Shown in pieces: positions 1-8,400 of a DNA stretch of 64,000 nt. Positions within the stretch are counted from its first letter, which is position 1; every line of letters begins with the position of its first letter. Origin of the DNA: Candidatus Saccharimonadota bacterium (lineage in GTDB: Bacteria > Patescibacteriota > Saccharimonadia > Saccharimonadales > Saccharimonadaceae); the NCBI GenBank assembly GCA_028289065.1, contig JAQGHA010000006.1, positions 26,850-90,849 on the forward strand. Reading direction: 5' to 3'. The position numbers and the translations under genes are program-made. A model generated the notes under the pieces. The model searched no databases. It saw only the letters and a program-made list of their open reading frames with translations, and was not told where the DNA came from.

Positions 1-1
1 A

Positions 2-373
2 CTGTCAACAGTTAACAGAACCAGTACAGGACCATTGCCTGACCTTATTTTTAAAACTAGCGGTAACTTACCCATAGATAACAACAATCTACGTAGAGCA
101 TTTAAGTCGATATCCAAGAAAGTTGGATTACCTATAATCACACTCCACTATCTGAGACATACCGCAGCTACAAACCTTAAAGATATAGGAATCTCTGCAA
201 AAGACACGCAGTCAATTCTTGGTCACGCACATATCACTACGACTCTCCAGATTTATCAACATACGGATATTATAGGTAAAGCAATAGCACTTGAAAAATA
301 TGAGCAGGAATTGGTAGATATGAGTGCCTACTGCCGTCAAATCCTGCCGTCAAATGAAAAAGTCATTGCATAG
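2..373 (+). CDS. Tyrosine recombinase/integrase, C-terminal part (5' end outside window)
   Basis: The frame is open to the left edge, so this is the C-terminal catalytic end of a phage-type tyrosine recombinase. Visible family residues are the H-x-x-R box (HYLRH), the LGHAH box and the final tyrosine in IYQH, in the correct order and spacing. A TTG at 35 is only an internal codon and should not be taken as the start. The gene ends 17 bp before the 3' end of tRNA-Arg and reads toward it, the arrangement of an integrated element whose integrase sits next to its tRNA attachment site. The rest of such an element would lie left of the window. XerC/D is an alternative, but the tRNA-adjacent position favours an element integrase. 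Confidence 0.85.
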   Translation: MSTVNRTSTGPLPDLIFKTSGNLPIDNNNLRRAFKSISKKVGLPIITLHYLRHTAATNLKDIGISAKDTQSILGHAHITTTLQIYQHTDIIGKAIALEKYEQELVDMSAYCRQILPSNEKVIA

Positions 374-390
374 AACAATGACTCTTACAG

Positions 391-467
391 TGGTACCCCG
401 GACAGGATTTGAACCTGTGACCTTAGGCTTAGAAGTCCTCTGCTCTATCCAACTGAGCTACCGGGGC
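391..467 (-). tRNA. tRNA-Arg (anticodon TCT)
   Basis: On the minus strand a complete cloverleaf can be folded. The acceptor is GCCCCGG/CCGGGGT with a G1-U72 wobble, the D arm carries AGCTCAGTTGG, the anticodon loop is CTTCTAA, the T arm carries GGTTCAAATC, and CCA is encoded. The anticodon TCT reads AGA. Its 3' end faces the recombinase gene at 2-373, so it is the likely attachment site of the element that gene belongs to. Confidence 0.95.
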
Positions 468-513
468 GAACGGCGCGGATGCGCGTATCTGTTATTATAC
501 CAGCCCTTGGGGG

Positions 514-542
514 TATAATAGATATGAAATAAGGAGGTATAT
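514..542 (+). promoter_or_regulatory. -10 box and strong Shine-Dalgarno for the cupin gene
   Basis: TATAAT at 514-519 is followed by a near-perfect ribosome binding site AAGGAGGT at 531-538, seven bases before the ATG at 545. This is one of the few genes in the window with a canonical SD-led leader, in contrast to the many leaderless starts. Confidence 0.7.
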
Positions 543-544
543 AT

Positions 545-952
545 ATGCAAGATAATGGACCCGATCCTTACGTAGTAAACATTGAAAAGCTTACTCTCGA
601 TAATGAAAATTTCCGGACCGCTGCTTGGACTGGTACAAATTTACAAATGACCTTAATGACAATCCAGCCTGGTGATGATATTGGGCTTGAAGTTCACTCT
701 GACCACGACCAGTTCTTACGCATCGAACAGGGTAAAGCCACCGTCAAAATGGGGCCAACCCGCCTTAGTTTGGAAACCTGGGATGCAGAAGACGACTTCG
801 CAATATTCGTGCCAGCCGGTATTTGGCATAACGTTATTAATAGCGGCACCGATTCATTGAAACTTTATTCTATCTATTCACCACCAGAGCACAAGCCCGG
901 AACAATCCATGAAACTAAGGAAGATGCCGATTCGGCCGAGCTAAACGAATAG
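545..952 (+). CDS. Small single-domain cupin protein
   Basis: A 135-residue protein with one cupin fold. Motif 1 is visible around residues 50-65 (VHSDHDQFLRIEQG) and motif 2 around 92-106 (VPAGIWHNVINSG), giving His/His/Asp-Gln candidates for metal binding and a motif-2 histidine. The C-terminal tail is acidic and probably disordered. Cupins of this size are often cytosolic isomerases, dioxygenases or sugar-binding proteins, and the substrate cannot be read from the sequence. It stands alone between tRNA-Arg and the LPRTG protein, with its own -10 box and a very strong SD, which suggests high expression. Confidence 0.85.
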   Translation: MQDNGPDPYVVNIEKLTLDNENFRTAAWTGTNLQMTLMTIQPGDDIGLEVHSDHDQFLRIEQGKATVKMGPTRLSLETWDAEDDFAIFVPAGIWHNVINSGTDSLKLYSIYSPPEHKPGTIHETKEDADSAELNE

Positions 953-1004
953 CGCAGTCTACGCAGTAAAATATACTGCTCTCATCTAAATCTACACAAT
1001 ATAC

Positions 1005-1033
1005 TTGACATTTTATCATACTTATGGTAATAT
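1005..1033 (+). promoter_or_regulatory. Sigma-70-type promoter of the LPRTG protein gene
   Basis: A perfect TTGACA (1005-1010) is separated by exactly 17 bp from TAATAT (1028-1033). A GGGAG ribosome binding site at 1054-1058 precedes the ATG at 1066. This is one of the best consensus promoters in the window. Confidence 0.8.
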
Positions 1034-1065
1034 GTTTGTTGAGAGATTAATTTGGGAGTTTTTAT

Positions 1066-1746
1066 ATGTTTAAACTATTAAAAGGTATTATTGTTTTATC
1101 TACTGTAATAGGTATGGCACTTGTCGCCAGCCCAGCAGCCAACGCTACGAGCAATCAACCAAGCTGTGTTGATGGAAATGTGCGAAGTAATTTAGCAGTA
1201 ACATGGAAAACTAATGGCAGCGTTACCGTTGGTACGGTCAATAATAAGCCGTTATGTAGCGATACAACGCTTCATTTCTCATCTTATACAATGCCTAATA
1301 ATTATAATGGCCAACCTTTTAACAATAACCCAACCGCTTCACCGCAATCAATTTTTGACACAACCTCTGTTGTACTGAAAAAAGATGCAACTACACCAGT
1401 TGCAATGAAAATAACCCTACCAGAAGCATGTAAAAACATCCAAGTAGATGTATACTACGGTCCAAAAATTACTACGGTGACCGAAAAAGGTCATGGCAGT
1501 CAATACATTACTGGTAAAATTTTAGTAAAAACTGAAAAAGTATGTGCACCCGTTGTTCCTGAGACACCCGTAACTCCTGTAGAAGCCCAAACGCCACCTA
1601 CTCCAGCACCTCAAGTTATCGTAACTCCTGTCGCTGCTGTTGAGCTTCCTCGTACCGGTTTAGACCTTCTTAATACTTTAGCTATTGGTTCAGTTGTATC
1701 AGCTGCTACCTATGCTGCGGTATACACCGGCATGAAACGACGTTAA
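1066..1746 (+). CDS. Secreted LPRTG cell-wall-anchored surface protein
   Basis: A 226-residue exported protein with three parts. A signal peptide (about 1-27) has a Lys-rich start, a hydrophobic core and an ANA cleavage site. An ectodomain of about 135 residues contains paired cysteines. A Pro/Thr-rich stalk (about 160-190) precedes a complete sorting signal: LPRTG at 194-198, a hydrophobic stretch and a KRR tail. By family knowledge, sortase cleaves between T and G and links the protein to peptidoglycan or to a pilin. No sortase is encoded in this window. The ectodomain matches nothing I recognise. It has its own strong promoter and a terminator, so it is a single-gene unit. A surface role in host contact is inference. 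Confidence 0.85.
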   Translation: MFKLLKGIIVLSTVIGMALVASPAANATSNQPSCVDGNVRSNLAVTWKTNGSVTVGTVNNKPLCSDTTLHFSSYTMPNNYNGQPFNNNPTASPQSIFDTTSVVLKKDATTPVAMKITLPEACKNIQVDVYYGPKITTVTEKGHGSQYITGKILVKTEKVCAPVVPETPVTPVEAQTPPTPAPQVIVTPVAAVELPRTGLDLLNTLAIGSVVSAATYAAVYTGMKRR

Positions 1747-1761
1747 GTCCCCACTTCCTAT

Positions 1762-1798
1762 AAAAAGAGACGTCATTTCTGACGTCTCTTATAATTTC
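1762..1798. terminator. Bidirectional intrinsic terminator
   Basis: A perfect 11-bp stem (AAGAGACGTCA at 1765-1775 with its complement at 1780-1790) has a 4-nt loop. The flank on the minus strand is a run of five T, giving a good terminator for tRNA-Gly. The plus-strand flank is AT-rich, ending the LPRTG gene. Confidence 0.8.
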
Positions 1799-1799
1799 A

Positions 1800-1874
1800 T
1801 GGTGCGGGCGGAGAGAATCGAACTCTCATCGTTTGCTTGGAAGGCAGACATATTAGCCATTATACGACGCCCGC
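1800..1874 (-). tRNA. tRNA-Gly (anticodon TCC)
   Basis: The cloverleaf on the minus strand has acceptor GCGGGCG/CGCCCGC with seven Watson-Crick pairs, discriminator A, encoded CCA, T arm GAGAGTTCGATTCTC and anticodon loop CTTCCAA. The anticodon stem has one C-A mismatch (28-42 by standard numbering), which is mildly unusual. Confidence 0.93.
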
Positions 1875-1961
1875 ATAAGTAGGTATTGTAGCATATTTCC
1901 ATCTGTGGCTCAATCTGTTACAATAGCTACTGTTTGGCAGGTTGCCGACAGCCAATTATTT

Positions 1962-2039
1962 GGCGAATGTAGCTCATTTGGTTAGAGCGCTGGTTTGTGG
2001 AACCGGAGGTAGAGGGTTCAATCCCCTTCATTCGCCCCA
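1962..2039 (+). tRNA. tRNA-His (anticodon GTG)
   Basis: The anticodon loop is TTGTGGA. The acceptor folds as GCGAATG/CATTCGC with an encoded extra G at position -1 (1962) opposite C73 (2036), the identity signature of tRNA-His, followed by encoded CCA at 2037-2039. It converges on the Clp-like gene, which ends ten bases downstream. Confidence 0.95.
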
Positions 2040-2048
2040 AGAATTTAT

Positions 2049-4457
2049 TTAACGAGCCGCGATATCGTCGGCTTGTTGTTTTTTATCAAGGATTGAGGCA
2101 ACATGTTCTTTGGTTAACTGGATAGTTTGGCCTGGTTGCACTTGCCCACTTAAAATCAATTTAGCGACATTACTTTCTACAGCTCGTTGCACCACTCGAC
2201 GCATCGGCCTGGCGCCCAAACGAGGGTCATAGCCAGCATCAACTAAATATTCCTTTGCATCAGGGGTTAACGTCACGCTAATTTTTTGAGATTCGAGGTT
2301 TTTATTTACACTTTCCAAAATCAAATCAACAATCCGTAGTAGTTGTGGCTTATCTAATGGGCCAAATACTACTATTTCATCGAAACGGTTTAGGAATTCG
2401 GGCAAGAATGTATGGCTGCCTATAAGCTCGCTTACAAAGGTCTCTTCGAACTGTTCTAACGAATACCCACGATGTAAGTATTCTTGAATTCTATCAGCCC
2501 CAGCATTGCTGGTAGCAATAACCACAGTGTCTCTAAAACTCACTTCCCGGTTTCGAACATCGCGTAATATACCTTCGTCTAATAGCTGCAGTAAAGTTGC
2601 AATAACACTTGGGTGGGCTTTTTCAATCTCATCTAAAAGCACGACACTAAACGGCTGTTTCATTACCTGGGCTGTCAGGCTGCCCGAGTTGTCGGTGCCA
2701 TCGGCGATTAATCGGGCGACGTCACTACTTGAAACGAATTCATTCATATCTAGGCGAATAATGTTTTGTTCACCACCAAAGAAAACTGCCGCCAGTGATT
2801 TAGCCAATTCAGTTTTACCGACACCAGTTGGGCCTAAGAACATGAAGGTACCGACTGGTCGGTTTTGGTTACGCACACCCGCCCGAGCCCTTCGCAGCGC
2901 GTCCGACACCACTCCAACTGCTCGTTCTTGGCCAATCATTCGCTCGTGAATGAGTGACTCTAAATTAAGTAGTTTCGTTCGCTCGTCCTCGTTGTTTGCG
3001 TTGCTCGTTTTAACTCCAGTGGATTGTTCAATCGCCGCGGCAACCGAACGCGATGTGACTAACCCATTTTCGGCATAATCGGCAGCTGATTCGAGTAAGC
3101 TAATTGCCTGTCCGGGCATAGAAATATCGTATACGTATCGTTGGCTTAACCTAAAAGCGTCTTTTAGCGCTTGGTACATATACGTAACTTTACGTTTATA
3201 TTCAATTGCCGGTAAATGGTCTTCGAGTACTTTTAAAGTATCTGATTCACTGGTTGGGTGAATTGTAATACGGTTTACGGCTGAAGCTATCGCCGGTGTT
3301 CGCTTTGATATTTGTAGGAACTTTTGCTCGTCAATTGTCAAAATCATTGGCAATCGACCGGCTTCGAGTATTGGTAGTAGTAGTGCTGTTAAGTCCACCG
3401 AGCCTACACCATCCTCGAAGAATAGTTCGGCATTATCTAAACAAACAATTATATTTTTAGCAGCGTAGGCCTCGCCTAATAAGGTACTAAGCAATTGCTC
3501 TAACCCGCCACGCTCATTAGCAACTGAAACCAACCGTGATGCATCCAGCATAAATATTTGTTGGTAGTGGAGGTGTTTTGGAACCGACTCATTTGGATAC
3601 ATTAATTTTTCGGCCAGCTCGTACACTAACTCGGTTTTACCAACACCGTCCTTACCTACCAAAGCCACCACACCAGAATTATTGGCAATCGAATTCATCA
3701 GTTGCGTTAGGACTTCTGTTCTAATTTCACCACGCGCTAACGAACCGCTTTGGGATATGTTGTAGCCATAACGAGATAAATTAGGAATCCAGCCAAACGA
3801 CCAGTCACGGCCAATACCACCAGTTTGCTTTGGCCGCTGAGCATTCTTTTTAATAAGCTCATCGAGGTGGTGATACCATTGAATTCCTCGAATTAAGTCA
3901 TCTTCTTCAAGTTGTAGGTGCCCAAGTAAGGTTTGGCGAGCCGGTATTTGGCGAATCATGGCTAAAATAATCACCCCTGGGCTCATTCGCCCACCGACTT
4001 GCTGAGTAATAGCTAAGGCCTCTTCAAAAATAGCAGCCGTATCAGCCCGGTTATCTGATGCAACTTCCTTCAAGAAACCGCCTCCGACGCCAAAGCGAAC
4101 TTCATAAAAGAGTCCACCATTTACCTGCATTAAGGCCAACGCAATGTCTTTTGGAGATGGCTGTTCTGGTAATATGGCTAATAATTCACCATCCAGCAGC
4201 GCATCAACTGTTTTGCCAGAAGTATCAATAACTATTTCTTTTAATTCGTACCTATACCACTGCACAACCATTACAGGGATCGCCGACAAGCCAATCAATG
4301 CCCAGCCAAGTGCCATACCAAAAGCGACAGCTAATACGCCGAAAACTATTAACAGGGCAAGCGTTAATTCGAACACCACTATCCATGGAGCGAAAGCTTT
4401 ACCGAGTCGAGCGTATTGAGCCCGTTGGCTATGCCAGTTAAATAGCTTTACATCCAT
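2049..4457 (-). CDS. Membrane-anchored Clp-like double AAA+ ATPase
   Basis: About 802 residues from the chosen ATG at 4457; ATGs at 4469 and 4523 are possible but lie inside the upstream gene. Two N-terminal membrane helices come first, then a region resembling a Clp N domain. The first AAA+ domain has a Walker A (GKDGVGKT, about 268) and a Walker B reading CLDNAE, with Asn in place of the catalytic Glu. The second AAA+ domain is intact: GPTGVGKT near 540, LLDEIEKAHP near 605, an arginine finger in FLNRFDE and a ClpB/C-type C-terminal subdomain. I see no obvious ClpP-docking LGF/IGF loop after SNAGA. It is probably an unfoldase or disaggregase held at the membrane, with D1 possibly hydrolysis-impaired. 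It is translationally coupled to the small membrane protein upstream. Confidence 0.85.
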   Translation of the reverse strand: MDVKLFNWHSQRAQYARLGKAFAPWIVVFELTLALLIVFGVLAVAFGMALGWALIGLSAIPVMVVQWYRYELKEIVIDTSGKTVDALLDGELLAILPEQPSPKDIALALMQVNGGLFYEVRFGVGGGFLKEVASDNRADTAAIFEEALAITQQVGGRMSPGVIILAMIRQIPARQTLLGHLQLEEDDLIRGIQWYHHLDELIKKNAQRPKQTGGIGRDWSFGWIPNLSRYGYNISQSGSLARGEIRTEVLTQLMNSIANNSGVVALVGKDGVGKTELVYELAEKLMYPNESVPKHLHYQQIFMLDASRLVSVANERGGLEQLLSTLLGEAYAAKNIIVCLDNAELFFEDGVGSVDLTALLLPILEAGRLPMILTIDEQKFLQISKRTPAIASAVNRITIHPTSESDTLKVLEDHLPAIEYKRKVTYMYQALKDAFRLSQRYVYDISMPGQAISLLESAADYAENGLVTSRSVAAAIEQSTGVKTSNANNEDERTKLLNLESLIHERMIGQERAVGVVSDALRRARAGVRNQNRPVGTFMFLGPTGVGKTELAKSLAAVFFGGEQNIIRLDMNEFVSSSDVARLIADGTDNSGSLTAQVMKQPFSVVLLDEIEKAHPSVIATLLQLLDEGILRDVRNREVSFRDTVVIATSNAGADRIQEYLHRGYSLEQFEETFVSELIGSHTFLPEFLNRFDEIVVFGPLDKPQLLRIVDLILESVNKNLESQKISVTLTPDAKEYLVDAGYDPRLGARPMRRVVQRAVESNVAKLILSGQVQPGQTIQLTKEHVASILDKKQQADDIAAR

Positions 4458-4834
4458 GTTGGTACCCATCCAATGGCGAATAAAATGAAGCCTATAATTG
4501 GCAATAACGGCAGAAAAGCCCATAAAACCAATAAAAGGGATTCGTATACTACCTGAATAGCAATCACGACGCTGCCCGCCAAGATTGTGAAACTGCGGAC
4601 AAACGCCCCAACTACCCTCGATACCAGCTGGTCAAAAACGGCCCGTAAAGCCACCATAGGGTTGGCGTTATTGCCTGTATTAGCTGAAATTTGACGAAAT
4701 GGTGAGAATAAAGTGGCTAACAGTTGGCCAATAGAAAAGAATTGAACGGTTGCCCGCCATCGGTCACTCATACGACGCCACTGCCCTAACCAGCCACGAC
4801 CATACCACCAGGAAAGTATTCCCACCAAGAACAT
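4448..4834 (-). CDS. Small multi-pass membrane protein, partner of the Clp-like ATPase
   Basis: About 128 residues, starting MFLVGILSWWYG. I chose ATG 4834 because a perfect TATAAT (4846-4841) lies six bases upstream, the window's usual leaderless spacing. A hydrophobic N-terminus is followed by a basic amphipathic segment and a long C-terminal hydrophobic region that can form two helices. No family is recognised. Its 3' end overlaps the Clp-like ATPase gene, so the two are translated together and the proteins may form a membrane complex; that is inference. It is divergent from murT with a 60-bp shared promoter region. Confidence 0.75.
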   Translation of the reverse strand: MFLVGILSWWYGRGWLGQWRRMSDRWRATVQFFSIGQLLATLFSPFRQISANTGNNANPMVALRAVFDQLVSRVVGAFVRSFTILAGSVVIAIQVVYESLLLVLWAFLPLLPIIGFILFAIGWVPTWM

Positions 4835-4894
4835 ACCCATATTATAACAGGCGGGCGGACTTTTCACTCGCTTCCTAATGGTATAATGAATGAT

Positions 4895-6172
4895 ATGCCT
4901 CAACCCTTTGTAATTATTTTGGGCAAAGCTGTCCGATACGCTGCGCGATTGCGTGGCGGTGGCTCAGCCCTCCCTGGCTTATTTGTCGAGAAGATAAGCC
5001 CAGACTTTATTCCCAGTACCCTTAAACAACTACCAAAAGGCGTGGTAGTTATTAGTGGTACCAACGGAAAAACTACTACCACCAAAATGGTGGTCGCCTT
5101 ACTGGAAAGCCAAGGCCTTAAGGTGTTTACTAACCGCACCGGCAGTAACTTTGTCCGCGGCGTGGCGGCTGCACTACTTGGCGATATTGATATTAAAGGC
5201 AAACTTGATGCCGATATAGCCGTATTAGAATTAGATGAAGCCCACGCAGTTAAATTTGTTGAGCTCATTCCACCCCGCTACAGCCTGCTGCTAAACGTCA
5301 TGCGCGACCAACTTGACCGCTTTGGTGAGATTGATGCGACCGCTCGAATGCTAGAAAAAATTGCATTAGCAACAACCGACACAGTGGTGATAAACCGCGA
5401 AGATGCTCGGATTTTAAAAATTGCCGACGCTATATCGACTGATGTACGCTACTTCGGCTTGAGTGATTCGCTTCTCTCACACTTCCCAAGTGACGATGAT
5501 TTACATGGCATCGCTAGCAAGAAATCTTTAAAAGAATCCGCTCCTCGACCGAACGCTGATGTCACTTTAAAAGACTTTAACGACAAAGGCGCCGCCTTTT
5601 CTATTGCCGGTAAAGATTTCGTCACCCCGCTGAGGCTTCGAGGTGTATACAATATCTTTAACAGTGCCGCTGCCCTTGCCCTGGTACGAACAATCGTGCC
5701 AGAAGCATCAATTAACAGCCTGCTTGGTTCACTTTCAACAGTTACCCCAGCATTTGGTCGTGGTGAAGTATTAACTGTTGACGGACAGCCGTTGGAACTT
5801 GTACTTGTAAAAAACCCGTCTGGTTTTAGGCTCGGTTTACAATCATACGACCCTGAGGGCTATGCTACGATGGTTGCGATCAACGATAACTACGCCGACG
5901 GTCGAGATATGTCTTGGCTATGGGACGTGGACTTTACAAGCTTAGAAAACGAGTCAGTCTATATTAGCGGTATACGCGCCTACGACATGGCCTTACGCAT
6001 GCAATACGATGACGTGCCAATTGAAAAAGTTGAAACTGATTTAACAACCGCCCTTCGTGACTTCATCAACCTGCATCCAGAAACCCCAAAACGTATTTAC
6101 TGTACATACACCGCAATGCTAGCCCTTCGTAAAGAACTCTCAAAAATAACTCGCGTGGAGGTAGTTTCATAA
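4895..6172 (+). CDS. murT: Lipid II isoglutaminyl synthase, Mur-ligase subunit MurT
   Basis: About 425 residues with a Mur-ligase central domain (P-loop SGTNGKTTTT near residue 53; later ELDEAH and NVMRDQLDRFGE) and the C-terminal MurT domain (NPSGFRLGLQS, NDNYADGRDMSWLWDVDF). With GatD it amidates the D-Glu of the peptidoglycan stem to D-isoglutamine; MurT supplies ATP activation and lipid II binding. The four-cysteine zinc ribbon typical of Gram-positive MurT is absent, as the only cysteine is near the C-terminus. I chose ATG 4895 over 4886 because TATAAT covers 4882-4887, putting the transcript start at 4895. The stop overlaps gatD as TAATG. Confidence 0.92.
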   Translation: MPQPFVIILGKAVRYAARLRGGGSALPGLFVEKISPDFIPSTLKQLPKGVVVISGTNGKTTTTKMVVALLESQGLKVFTNRTGSNFVRGVAAALLGDIDIKGKLDADIAVLELDEAHAVKFVELIPPRYSLLLNVMRDQLDRFGEIDATARMLEKIALATTDTVVINREDARILKIADAISTDVRYFGLSDSLLSHFPSDDDLHGIASKKSLKESAPRPNADVTLKDFNDKGAAFSIAGKDFVTPLRLRGVYNIFNSAAALALVRTIVPEASINSLLGSLSTVTPAFGRGEVLTVDGQPLELVLVKNPSGFRLGLQSYDPEGYATMVAINDNYADGRDMSWLWDVDFTSLENESVYISGIRAYDMALRMQYDDVPIEKVETDLTTALRDFINLHPETPKRIYCTYTAMLALRKELSKITRVEVVS

Positions 6173-6894
6173 TGGAAAAACAAGCAATTACAATTTTGCA
6201 GTTGTATCCGAAGGATATGAATATTTATGGCGATAACGGTAACCTTCAAGTTATTACCAAGCGCCTTAAATGGTATGGCTATACACCAGTTGTTATTGAA
6301 TATAACGTCGGCGACACACTACCTAAAAAAGTAGATATTGTGATTGGTGGTGGTGGCCAAGACAGCGGGCAAGAAAAAATTCATGCTGACCTTCTTAAAA
6401 TTGGGCCACAACTTCAAAAGTGGGCTGACCAAGGCGTACCTATGCTAATGGTGTGCGGCTTATACCAGTTATTTGGACATTTCTTTAAAACGCTCGCCGG
6501 TAAAAAGTTACAAGGTGTTGGTATTTTAGACATCGAAACATTCGGTACAAACGAACGCCTCATTGGAAATATTATCACCCAGTCTGCAGAATTCGGTGAC
6601 ATTATTGGGTACGAGAACCATAGCGGCCAAACCCACCTCGGTGCAAACACTCTTCCTTTAGCAACTGTCGTAAAAGGTGCTGGCAATAACTCAGCTGATG
6701 GCAACGAAGGCGCCCGATATAAAAATGTTATTGGCACCTATTTACATGGTTCAATTTTACCGAAGAACCCGCAACTTGCCGATTTCTTAATTCGTACCGC
6801 GGTTGAAAAGAAGCATGGCGAGTTCAGCCCAGACCTCATTGATGACTTGTTCGCCGACATGGCCCGTGAAATTGCTCGCAACCGACCACGATAG
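6172..6894 (+). CDS. gatD: Lipid II isoglutaminyl synthase, glutaminase subunit GatD
   Basis: A 240-residue class-I glutamine amidotransferase. The nucleophile is Cys95 in MVCGLYQLFG and the catalytic His is His192 in GTYLHG. GGGGQDSGQ and the YENHSGQTHL loop are typical of GatD. It hydrolyses glutamine and passes ammonia to MurT. It starts in the TAATG overlap with murT behind a good SD (GTGGAGGTAG). Its stop directly abuts the convergent comEC stop at 6895. Together the pair shows that this organism makes and modifies its own peptidoglycan. Confidence 0.93.
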   Translation: MEKQAITILQLYPKDMNIYGDNGNLQVITKRLKWYGYTPVVIEYNVGDTLPKKVDIVIGGGGQDSGQEKIHADLLKIGPQLQKWADQGVPMLMVCGLYQLFGHFFKTLAGKKLQGVGILDIETFGTNERLIGNIITQSAEFGDIIGYENHSGQTHLGANTLPLATVVKGAGNNSADGNEGARYKNVIGTYLHGSILPKNPQLADFLIRTAVEKKHGEFSPDLIDDLFADMAREIARNRPR

Positions 6895-8334
6895 TTAAAT
6901 TACTGAATTAGCATCACGTAAATCGTATTTCGTGGCCCGCGTCATCCAAATACACGATGCGGCTACAACCAATACGTACCCTGCCCATATCCAAGCGTCA
7001 AGCGCTAATTCACTTTGCGCCCAATATAACTCTGCTACAAACGTTGCGACATTCGTCATGTAAGTTAATAGCCAAGTCGTAGGAGTTGCAATCAACCATA
7101 GTAACGGCAAACCAAAAATGGACCATAGCCCACATACAAAGGTGAGCAACATAGCCAAAGGCACCAGCGGAACCACTAACACATTCGCTATAATCGCGAC
7201 GTTAGAAATTACCCCAAAGCCGATGGCAATAATTGGAACGGTAACAATATGAGCGGCAATAGTTTCACCTAAAATTTGCCTAATCACCCCCGGCTCTTTT
7301 TCACCGAAAAAGTAGCGCTGTAATAACGGTGCCACGATCATTACACCCGCGAAAGCTGCAAAGCTTAGCTGCCAACCTAAATCGCCCCATACGTAGCTAG
7401 GTTGGAGTGCAACAGTAATTGCTGCTGCAAAAGGGAGTAATATTAACGGATGAAAACGATGGCCATAGTACCAAGCTAACAGGCTCAATCCTGATACCAA
7501 CCCGGCCCGTGTCATACTGGGGCTCAAACCTGTAATGGCAATAAACATCATAATCATCACTCCTGAAGATACAGCTGCTAAGTATTTAGAAGCTCGCACA
7601 AACAACCGTCGGGCCATTCGTACTAATATAGTCAGGTTATAACCACTTGCTACGACAATATGGGTTAAACCGGCTATCTTCAAAGCATTAGACAGGTCAT
7701 CTGGTAAGGCGCTTTTTTGACCGGTTAGAAACCCAATACCTAAACTTGCTTGCGGCTCAGGAATTGAAGCTCGCACTTTATCGGCAAACCAATCCCTTAC
7801 TACCCTGCCAATATCTCCAGGAACCGGCCGAGCTACCGAAATAACCTTCGCTCGGCTCATACTAGCTGGAAAACTACCAAAACCAGGCTTTAACATACTT
7901 TGAACTGTCACTATATCACCGCGTTTTACATCTATTTTTAAGATACTCACCAATACACTACCTGGCAAGGCTGTGTTACTGATACTGATAGAATCAAGTT
8001 GTAAGGATAACTGTCCAGAACTGCTGCGACTGGGGTCTTCTTTCACTTTTCCTAACAGCGTAACAGGCCGACCGATATATAAAATATATGCATCACGCTC
8101 ACCAAGTGCCGCCGAACCATAACCAAGCCCTACGCACAAACCAGCACACGCAATAATAGGCAGCATGTACACGCGCACATGCCAAAAAGAAACCGCTACC
8201 AATGGGAGTACTGCCACGCCAAGCCAGATTGGCACTCGCAGAAGCAGCGCCAACCATACACCAATTACGAACGTGGCACATAGCACGGCAATGCCCCAGG
8301 ACGAATGCACTAATTGCCGAAACCACCAACCCAC
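6895..8334 (-). CDS. comEC: ComEC/Rec2-type DNA-uptake channel protein
   Basis: A 479-residue polytopic membrane protein. Two to three N-terminal helices are followed by a DUF4131-like extracytoplasmic region and the Competence domain with its signature GFLTGQKSALPDDL and HIVVASGYNL (about 205-235), then further helices. It forms the inner-membrane channel for single-stranded DNA in natural transformation. The C-terminal metallo-beta-lactamase domain of long ComEC proteins is absent. The start is GTG at 8334, six bases after TAGAAT (8346-8341), so the mRNA is predicted leaderless. Its promoter carries a 17-nt sequence also found upstream of the lamin-tail gene at 54188. Confidence 0.92.
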   Translation of the reverse strand: MGWWFRQLVHSSWGIAVLCATFVIGVWLALLLRVPIWLGVAVLPLVAVSFWHVRVYMLPIIACAGLCVGLGYGSAALGERDAYILYIGRPVTLLGKVKEDPSRSSSGQLSLQLDSISISNTALPGSVLVSILKIDVKRGDIVTVQSMLKPGFGSFPASMSRAKVISVARPVPGDIGRVVRDWFADKVRASIPEPQASLGIGFLTGQKSALPDDLSNALKIAGLTHIVVASGYNLTILVRMARRLFVRASKYLAAVSSGVMIMMFIAITGLSPSMTRAGLVSGLSLLAWYYGHRFHPLILLPFAAAITVALQPSYVWGDLGWQLSFAAFAGVMIVAPLLQRYFFGEKEPGVIRQILGETIAAHIVTVPIIAIGFGVISNVAIIANVLVVPLVPLAMLLTFVCGLWSIFGLPLLWLIATPTTWLLTYMTNVATFVAELYWAQSELALDAWIWAGYVLVVAASCIWMTRATKYDLRDANSVI

Positions 8335-8340
8335 ATACTA

Positions 8341-8369
8341 ATTCTAGGCTTCAAAAATGAACTAGTTAT
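8341..8369 (-). promoter_or_regulatory. comEC promoter with shared ATAACT motif
   Basis: Read on the minus strand, ATAACT (8369-8364) is followed by 17 bp and TAGAAT (8346-8341), then six bases to GTG. The 17-mer ATAACTAGTTCATTTTT spans the -35 position and the first part of the spacer and includes the palindrome AACTAGTT. The same 17-mer occurs at the identical distance from the -10 box of the 54188 gene. Confidence 0.6.
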
Positions 8370-8400
8370 TGAATGTTTTAGCCTTTTTTAATACCATCAA

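Noticed and set aside
324-518. Plus-strand frame across tRNA-Arg
   Set aside because: It is the complement of the tRNA read as protein, a common artefact.
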